From Pyxicephalus adspersus (lineage: Eukaryota; Chordata; Amphibia; Anura; Pyxicephalidae): 64,000 bases of DNA. Positions 57,640 through 64,000 of this stretch are shown here, one piece after another. The translations under genes were made by a program, and so were the position numbers. Below the pieces are notes generated by a model. It was not told the origin of the DNA, did no database searches, and saw nothing but the letters and a program-made list of their open reading frames with translations. The stretch lies in NCBI RefSeq assembly GCF_032062135.1, contig NC_092858.1, forward strand, positions 165,323,032-165,387,031, in the 5' to 3' direction. Every line of letters starts with the position of its first letter. The stretch's first letter is position 1.

Positions 57640-58230
57640 CTGGCCCTGGAGCACTGATCCTCCCACGGACACCACCTGTGGGGCACCATTGCTCTTGCTA
57701 ACATTTCGGATGAGGGTCTATTCCTTCTACTGACACCAATGCTAGGAAACATTTTCTCCCAAGGAGACCCACAATGGGGCACTATTTTCTCACTTACACA
57801 AATGATGGGGCACAATGCTTTCCACTGATAATGGGGCACAATTATTCTTAATGAGGTTAGTGCACTGTTTCTCATTCTGAGACCAACAAGGGCATTATTG
57901 CTTGCGCTGACACCAAAGATGGGGCATATTGTTACTACAATGCCAGCCACTATCTCCATTGATGAAGAACTATTCCTTTAATGCATGGTTCAAAAAGGCT
58001 CTCACTGACCCCAATGAAGTGGTGCTATTCTCCCACTGGCACCAACAATGTGTTATCATTCCTAACACTGAAAGACAATGCAAAATATTCCTCCTTCAAC
58101 TGATATACATTTTTTTTACTCTGGGGCATTTTTGTTACTTCCACTTACTGCTGACCCTAGAGGGTTGTGTATGTAAACTGACCGCTGACATCGGGGCATT
58201 ATGGACCCCCACTCACCAATCTGATCCCAT
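57640..58230 (+). repeat. Highly diverged minisatellite
   Basis: Variants of GACACCAATGATGGGGCAC-like units separated by ATTnTTCTCCCACT words recur at 30-45-bp spacing (for example near 57665, 57733, 57770, 57805, 57830, 57908, 58040 and 58180). The 147-codon frame at 57929-58372, the longest in the window, is partly made of this repeat and is not accepted as a gene. Confidence 0.65.
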
Positions 58231-58374
58231 TAAAGACAGTGAACCGACCCTTTGTTTAGAAAACTTGCAGATCCCAAAGATGTTGTTAATAGCTTTACAA
58301 TTTTCCTTTCACTCTGCATTTCAAAGGAAATCCCCAAGAACCCCTAAATATTATTGTGCGATCTGCAGGTAACT

Positions 58375-58650
58375 CTTGCAACAGGTGGTGATAATGTTCC
58401 AAAGAACACCAGCAAATCACAAAATATGGCTCAAAAAAAACCAAAATGGACTGGCATAGGCAAAGACATCGTTTGGACCCCATTGAAATGTTGTGGGGGA
58501 TTTGAAACAAAAACCAATGAGTATCCTAAAATAGAATGAATTCTATATTGAATGATCAAAAACTCTCCATAATGATGGTGGTGACTGGTGGGCAAGTTTG
58601 CAAAGCAACTACAACCAATAGGCAATACCAGCTGAAGAGCCATGGAGTTT
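58375..58650 (+). pseudogene. Tc1-like transposase fragment
   Basis: AATATGGCTCAAAAAAAACC, ATGGACTGGCATAGGCAAAG and TTGGACCCCATTGAAATGTT correspond to the conserved PDLDPIEMLWG region (the catalytic E). The frame is broken around it. The 3' part (AATACCAGCTGAAGAGCCAT) resembles the end of the same gene. The element's outer ends were not found. Confidence 0.6.
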
Positions 58651-59399
58651 TTATTACTTTTCCCAGATACACCAATACATCTACTAATATTTGTGTTTAT
58701 TAAATAATTGATTCAAGTATATATATTTACTTGTAAAACAAATATTTTATTTTAATCTAAGCAAAAAATGATAAAATATCCATTTTAAAATATTACAAAA
58801 ATGTAACTACAAAAAGTATTGCAGCCATCTCCATCATAGCAGACATTACGCCACATCTCTGTGTACAGCGTTGGCTGTTTCCATTGCATTTGCATTAAAG
58901 AAATTACAGGATAAACACTGGTTGAGAGCTGCAAAACAAAATTCCTTCCTTAGCAATCTGGGTAAAATAACTACCAAATAAAAGAAGTGTTTTGTAATTA
59001 GGTCATGGCACTCTCCGATCGGTTTCACCTTCTCATATGACACAAAAATGTTCTGCACGTTATGAAAAACTATTTCTAAATGATTTCCATCACTGGTCCC
59101 TGTCATTTCCACATTTTTCATTAATTTATGTCATCTTCTACAGAGCTTTACAGAGTTCATAGTTCTGTGTAGAGATGGCCAGGGAAATGCAGAAATTTTA
59201 CTATTTATGCAAACAGCACTGATGTGAGAATGGATCATGCAGAGTTCGACTGGCTCAATTTCAAATCAGTGCAATTTGCGTGCTATTTGCAAAAAATAAA
59301 TTGAATTGTTTTGCATCTAATTAGCCAACTCTCATCATTTCACAAACTGTCTCTCAGAGATCACTATCATTACCTATCACCAAAATTTTTACTTTACAT
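58651..59399. other. Intergenic, no gene recognised
   Basis: The 91-codon minus-strand frame at 58846-59121 has no recognisable motif or splice context. No repeat recognised. Confidence 0.4.
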
Positions 59400-59960
59400 A
59401 AAAGGGCAGACAACCCATTATGTAGGTTACAAATTAATTTCTTTTTTACAAAAAAAAAGGTGAGCCTCCCCTCGTCTTTACCGCTGAAGGTAGAGCCTCC
59501 TGGAATACCTTTATCACGCATACCAGGAGGCTTCTGGCTGCAACTTCTGCACATGCCCTACTTAATGTACAGCGCTGTGTAATATGTTGGCACTATATAA
59601 ATCCTGTTTATTAATAATAATAATTATAATAATAATAATGCCCAATCTTGGGCTGGTGCAGAAAAAGGCTTTTACCTGTAATGGGGAAAAAAATGGTGAT
59701 TTTACACAGCGCACTGAAATCAGAACCTTTTTTTCTGATTTAGGGCAGACTACGGCACCCAATCTCATGCATGCACAGTCCAAGATCCGGTGGCGTAGCC
59801 AAGAGAAGAAAGAAGACGGAGGAAGATAATGGTGCCTGGGACTTCCGAGCCAGGACAAAGGCGAACTCCAGGACAGTGCGGGACCCAGCTGAGGACAGCG
59901 CTGGGGCTCTGCGGAATTAAACGTAAGTGATTTTTTTATTAGCATAGTTCCCCTTTAACA
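59400..59960 (+). repeat. Dispersed repeat family D copy with nested LINE tail
   Basis: CACGCATACCAGGAGGCTTC, CTGGCTGCAACTTCTGCACA, then after the insertion CCAATCTTGGGCTGGTGCAG, AATCTCATGCATGCACAGTC and GAGAAGAAAGAAGACGGAGG. It ends with AAACGTAAGTGATTTTTTTA, like the piggyBac-like and 18-kb copies. Interrupted at 59559-59637. Confidence 0.65.
59559..59637 (+). mobile_element. LINE family 2 tail inserted with ATGCCC target duplication
   Basis: TACTTAATGTACAGCGCTGT to an ATAATAATAA tail, flanked by ATGCCC at 59553-59558 and 59638-59643. It splits a family D repeat whose halves (CACATGCCC and CAATCTTGGGC) are contiguous in the 32.5-kb copy. Confidence 0.8.
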
Positions 59961-60954
59961 GAAGCCAATTTGGGGGGAAAGACAGTTACCAGCAGTAGGA
60001 ATTCGGGTTGTGGGAGGAAGCCACTCTGGTCATGAAACACTATGTTTCTAGGTTCCTCCTGTGTTTGCATGTGTTTCCTCCCATATACTGATAGAGTAAC
60101 TGCCACCCCCATCCCCAAACACAAATTTCTTTCACAATGTTATCAACATGACTTTGGAAGGGGTTTTGAATTTCCAGTGGGCCAGTTAGTGACACATCTA
60201 TAGACTAAAAAAAGGGACTGAGTGATATTTTATGATTATATGAATGATAATAATATATTAAGTTTAGTTTTAAAGTTTGGTTATGTAACCCAATATATTA
60301 TTTACATTTAGTGGTAATATACATTGCCTTGCATTATAATTTAAAAAATAATAAGTATTTGTTAATTATATCCTATTGACTGGTATAGGGAACCTGTGCC
60401 GGCTATGGGCACATTACAAAGTTTTTAAACGCACACCATTACATGTGTAGTGGGACTTATATGTTATATAGCACCCTAATGCACCTACATTGCAATAAAC
60501 TGAAACACACAGTCTGTTTTGCACTGTAAAGAGTGTGTTTTATTGTCTGCTTTGGTGCATTGGCAGCCAATTTAAAGAAATTGACTGTCTTAATGTAACA
60601 TGTGTTAATAAATTGCATTGGGGCAGATAGGTGCATTGCCAGCCTAAAATATGCCATCATTTACCTTTACTTCAGCTACTTCAAAGGTACAAAATCTTGA
60701 GTTTTTTTTTCTATTGCTGCAGAAATTGGATAGCCTTACAGCCTTCTAATGTAGATATATGACAGGTGCTTGAAGACCGCTACAAACCCATCGACTAGTC
60801 TTTATTGTCATGATATTCAAGAGTGAATTACTTCCTAGTACCTGCTGCTAGAATCAGTGGTGGTTTGGTTTAAAGTTTTTTTTTACCCGTTTTGATAATA
60901 TGTGAAAAAATGAATGCCCATATTCTGGGCACAGCTGGATACACTATATGGCCA
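59961..60954. other. Intergenic, with a possible eroded SINE
   Basis: 60040-60120 (CTAGGTTCCTCCTGTGTTTG, TGTTTCCTCCCATATACTG) resembles the SINE core at low identity. The rest shows no recognisable feature. Confidence 0.35.
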
Positions 60955-61420
60955 GAAGGTTGTGGACAGCACTCCATATAAATGAGTTCGGGTGATTCTA
61001 CTGAAAGGTTGTAACTGTTTTTGAACTTTTGTGCTCCAACACTATGGCAATAGTTTGGTGAAGGCCCTGTTGTGATCTAGCATGGCTATGTCCTTGTGTA
61101 CAAAAACAGATATACCTACGGTTTAAAAGTAATAATGAAGAAAGACATGGTTTGATGAGCGTGTTGTAATAAAACGAGTGGCCTCCATAGAGCCCTGGCC
61201 TCAACCCTACTAAAATATATGGAATGCACTGGAAGGCTGTTTGGAGGCCACTTTTCTACCTACACTTAATATTCTTTTGAAACAAAGGGCACAACCTTTT
61301 ACAGGAACACATACAAATCTTGCCTTCCAAGTAGAGCGGAGGCTCTGATAACCACAAAGGTGGAGGGGGGTAACTCCTAAATAATGCCCATGGTATAATT
61401 ACATCTCAGAGCTGGTAATG
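60945..61420 (+). pseudogene. Eroded, internally deleted Tc1-like element
   Basis: Starts ACACTATATGGCCAGAAGGTT, a common Tc1-like terminus. It continues with CCTTGTGTACAAAAACAGAT, AGACATGGTTTGATGAGCGT and AGAGCCCTGGCCTCAACCCT (conserved EPWPQP-type region ahead of the catalytic E) and ends near TAATGCCCATGGTATAAT. Frames are broken and the 5' half of the gene is missing. Confidence 0.65.
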
Positions 61421-63475
61421 ATACATTTATATCAATATGCGGTCTGCATCAATGCCTTTTACACTAAAGCTGTGATATTGGAACTTTAGACAGCAGGGAG
61501 AGCGCATCAACATAATAAATCAATAATGACAACAGCTATTCCTGTACACAACAGGCTACAATGATCAATAAACCAGTGAAGACTAAAAGAAGCTTAGATC
61601 AGAGAAGGAAAAGTAAAACTGACAAAATGTGAAAAAGTTTCAGTCAGTGTTATCTCAGATTCACTTCTTTATACCTTACTGACTCTGGAACAAGCAGAAC
61701 TCTGGTCATAACCGTGCAAACTGGCCGTGCGGCCTTCTCACCATAGGACCTGTTCCATTCTAATAATTATTCCTGGCAAACTGAAAACCAGTTACCAAGG
61801 TAGAATAGCCGTGATATCTGTACAGTCCAGCCGTTCTGTTACCTTATCGATTATTCTTGTTGCGAATTGGAGTGCAATTTCTGTTTCTTATATTGGATTA
61901 CTTATTAGCACAATATTATATGCCCAGCACATTTATTTGGAAAAGTGCAAATACTGGTTGAAATCCAGCTGACTGAGGATATTGATAACATTATATCTCC
62001 TGGCACTACAGTTACTTATGATATTTATAGAAAGTTTAGGGCAAAGCTACTTTACTTTTCTGATTATACCGAGACATTGACTAACCGATCAGTGAAGTAA
62101 AGAAGACCATGAAGACCTGTAGTATGCAGGCTATTTCAATATTCTGTCTCTAACAGTGCTTTTTTTTTTTTTTTTTACATATCAGTTTTCATTTAGGAAC
62201 ATAAATTTGTATATATTTTATAAAACCACAGGCAGTTTTTTTTCAATAAGTTTTTCCTGTGATCTGCATGGGGTTACCACACTTCCTTCCCTTCTCTATT
62301 ATAGAGCAGCCCATCTCATTATTTCCTAGGCTACTACAAATAAGTATGTAAAGGGAAACATTGCTATATGTGTCCAGTGTGTTGTATCTCCTGGAACAAT
62401 TATATATATTAGTTAGGACAATTGCAATTAGCAGATGCAATTAGCAGATTCTAGAATCTTGTTGCTCAATCCGTGGCCTGATGGGGCAGGCAATAGTCCG
62501 TTAGTGCTTTTTGTACAGCCCCAGGAGTCAAAAGCGGGAGTGAAATTTGTTATGTAAGGAGGATGTAATTGCAGTGATTTCAGCAGTCTTATGCAACACA
62601 TGCCAAACGCCTAGGCTTTTCCCATCTAATATAGTACATATACTGATTCTGACATTCAGAAATTCATATATAAAATATTGTGTCCAGCCCCTTTTGGACC
62701 ACACCTGGGATCCCTCATTTTATTATTTACCTAATATTTATTAGGTGTCAGGGAACCCTTGCTAAAACTAATTTATTAGGGGTTAGCTGGAGAAAAACTC
62801 CTAAATTAGCTGCCAGTGGAAAGACAACTGAAACTATCATTGTGGCATTGGCCTCTGAATTATGCAGGCATCATCAAATGGGAGATCAATCGGCCATAAT
62901 TTGAGGAACTTCTGGCAACCTTTGGAGGGTTCTGTGTAGCCCTGGTAGTAATGTGGCCATGTCTCAGCCATTAGATGCAGATGATAAATATGAAGAATGT
63001 GAAATCAGAGTTTTAGGGTAAGTTAGGATGAACAATGGGGAAATCCCAGTTCCTGGTAGCTTGCATGTCCTATGCTACCACTTTGCTGGTTCCTAATGAA
63101 TTGTTCAGACAGCTACTGCTCACAAGTGTCCCCATTCATTTATTAAAGGGTTGCTAAGGGTGAGATGTTGCATGGAACATCTTGACCATGGTCATAGTTG
63201 CTGGGCATGATGAAGCACTAGCGGCTAGGTGACCCATCCGCGAGGGGTCCGAGATCCCTGAAGAATGATGGAATGTCCTATACATTTATGATGACCTAAC
63301 TCTGCATGCTGACCTATCCATTTCATTCTAAAGTTGAACAATTTTACCATTCCAAAGGATTATACCCAAAGCACACCAAGCAGCTTACCTGAAACTATGT
63401 ATAATATGCCAATAAACTTGGGCTTATATTCATATCTGATAAATAGTTTTACTAATACAAAATTTCATGTAAAAG
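61421..63475. other. Intergenic 3' of MRPS6, with a possible hAT family A relic
   Basis: No gene recognised. 62890-62950 (GAGGAACTTCTGGCAACCTT, TGTGTAGCCCTGGTA) resembles one end of hAT family A. The rest is AT-rich and single-copy-looking. Confidence 0.35.
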
Positions 63476-63481
63476 TTTATT
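63476..63481 (-). promoter_or_regulatory. MRPS6: MRPS6 poly(A) signal
   Basis: AATAAA on the minus strand (plus-strand TTTATT), 98 nt downstream of the MRPS6 stop codon, the only canonical signal seen in the near 3' region. It implies a short 3' UTR. Confidence 0.6.
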
Positions 63482-63578
63482 TTACTATTAACTCATAAGA
63501 TATAAGAAAAAAATACACGATTTTACAAAAGGAAAATGGCTACATGGTCAAAGAAGGAGCATGCATAGACAGGGAGCA

Positions 63579-63771
63579 TCACTTCCGCTTCCTTGTTCTG
63601 AACTTCTCTTCCAGATTTGTGGCAGTTACCATGCCTTGGCAGGGCTTATCTGGTTTCTTCTCCTCTTCATGTTTCAGTATAGTAGGCCTGATGACATCAA
63701 TGTCACGACTTAGATGATCCAACATGCTGGGAATGAGGGTGGGTGGAGCATAGAAGTCAACTAAAAAGTAC
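63579..63771 (-). CDS. MRPS6: MRPS6 terminal exon, mitochondrial small-subunit protein bS6m
   Basis: A nuclear-encoded protein of the mitochondrial ribosome small subunit. The exon has an acceptor (ATTTTCTAG ending at 63772) and starts with the last base of a Gly codon. It encodes 63 residues beginning YFLVDFYAPP and ending FRTRKRK before TGA at 63581-63579. Human MRPS6 has GGYFLVDFYAP at this point, followed by a conserved HLSRDIDVIR that is present here exactly, and ends in a similarly basic KKRKK tail. This exon supplies the last beta-strand/helix of the ferredoxin-like S6 fold and the C-terminal extension. Earlier exons lie beyond 64000. MRPS6 followed by KCNE2 on the same strand matches the human order. 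Confidence in identity is high; only the exon's 5' partner is unseen. Confidence 0.95.
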
Positions 63772-64000
63772 CTAGAAAATAAAAGTAGAAAATTATGAGT
63801 CTTTGATTAGCATTTTTCCAAGAAGGAACAAAGAGGTGCCGTATGTAGAAGGAACATAAACTTCATAGTCAAAAAAATTCCCCAAGCCTGTGGGGGCAGT
63901 GTTATAATCTGGGGGCTGCTTGTGAGGGCAGTGTTATAATCTTGGGTGCCTCTGGGGTCAGTGTTATGATCTGGGGTAGATTCAGTTGGTCAAGTTCAGC
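63772..64000 (-). other. MRPS6: MRPS6 intron (partial) containing a Tc1-like scrap
   Basis: Intron sequence upstream of the terminal exon. From about 63889 on the plus strand, GGGGGCAGTGTTATAATCT-like units of ~32 bp occur three times and run into TAGATTCAGTTGGTCAAG at the window edge. GGCAGTGTTATGATCTGGGG followed by TTCAGTTGGTCA is a Tc1-like transposase coding segment (VMIWGCFS region), so the unit was probably multiplied from a transposon relic. Confidence 0.55.

Noticed and set aside
57929..58372. The longest open frame in the window (147 codons, +)
   Set aside because: It overlaps a diverged minisatellite, has no recognisable domain, and has no splice or promoter context.
1..64000. CRISPR arrays, bacterial operons, prophage or plasmid features
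   Set aside because: None present; tandem repeats lack spacer structure and the genes are spliced vertebrate genes.

Overview
The window looks like an anuran amphibian (frog) nuclear genome, probably a ranoid frog. Evidence: a vertebrate MRPS6–KCNE2 gene pair with spliced exons, AT-rich intergenic DNA, and a heavy load of DNA-transposon debris (Tc1/mariner, hAT, a piggyBac-like MITE) together with LINE/SINE fragments of amphibian type. It is not bacterial. There are no operons, ribosome binding sites, CRISPR arrays or intact long ORFs. The species cannot be fixed from the sequence alone.

Genes occupy only the two ends and all lie on the minus strand. At the right end (63579–63771) is the terminal coding exon of MRPS6 (mitochondrial ribosomal protein bS6m), with a clean splice acceptor and a poly(A) signal at 63476–63481. 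At the left end (4480–4824) is the single coding exon of a KCNE potassium-channel beta subunit, best called KCNE2. Its two N-glycosylation sequons and its transmembrane segment fall at almost the same residues as in human KCNE2, and MRPS6 followed by KCNE2 on one strand is the human 21q22 arrangement. Downstream of KCNE2 are a decayed multi-frame coding remnant (3687–4231), a short KCNE-like pseudogene fragment (2410–2516) and a plausible terminal exon of an unrecognised gene (494–742).

The ~58.7 kb between KCNE2 and MRPS6 shows no convincing gene. It holds: (i) at least eight copies of a ~220-bp near-perfect palindromic MITE; (ii) hAT MITEs, three of them with recognisable 8-bp target duplications; (iii) several dead Tc1-like elements; (iv) 3' ends of two LINE families, and a tRNA-derived SINE whose 3' tail matches one of them; (v) tandem repeats: a 59-bp minisatellite, a degenerate ~175-bp satellite with two nested hAT insertions, a diverged minisatellite at 57.6–58.2 kb and AT microsatellites; (vi) small hairpins bounded by CTGA.GA and GAAA, reminiscent of hammerhead-ribozyme cores. 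Single-copy-looking islands separate these and could hold regulatory DNA, but conservation cannot be judged here.

No operon-like cooperation is visible. Functionally, MRPS6 belongs to the mitoribosome and KCNE2 to plasma-membrane K+ channels. In mammals the myo-inositol transporter gene SLC5A3 lies within the MRPS6 locus; if that holds here it should lie beyond position 64000. The strongest leads for follow-up are the KCNE pseudogene, the decayed gene, the unidentified exon, the hammerhead-like hairpins, and the SINE/LINE tail pairing. There are two runs of ambiguous bases: one N at 9479 and seven Ns at 53046–53052.
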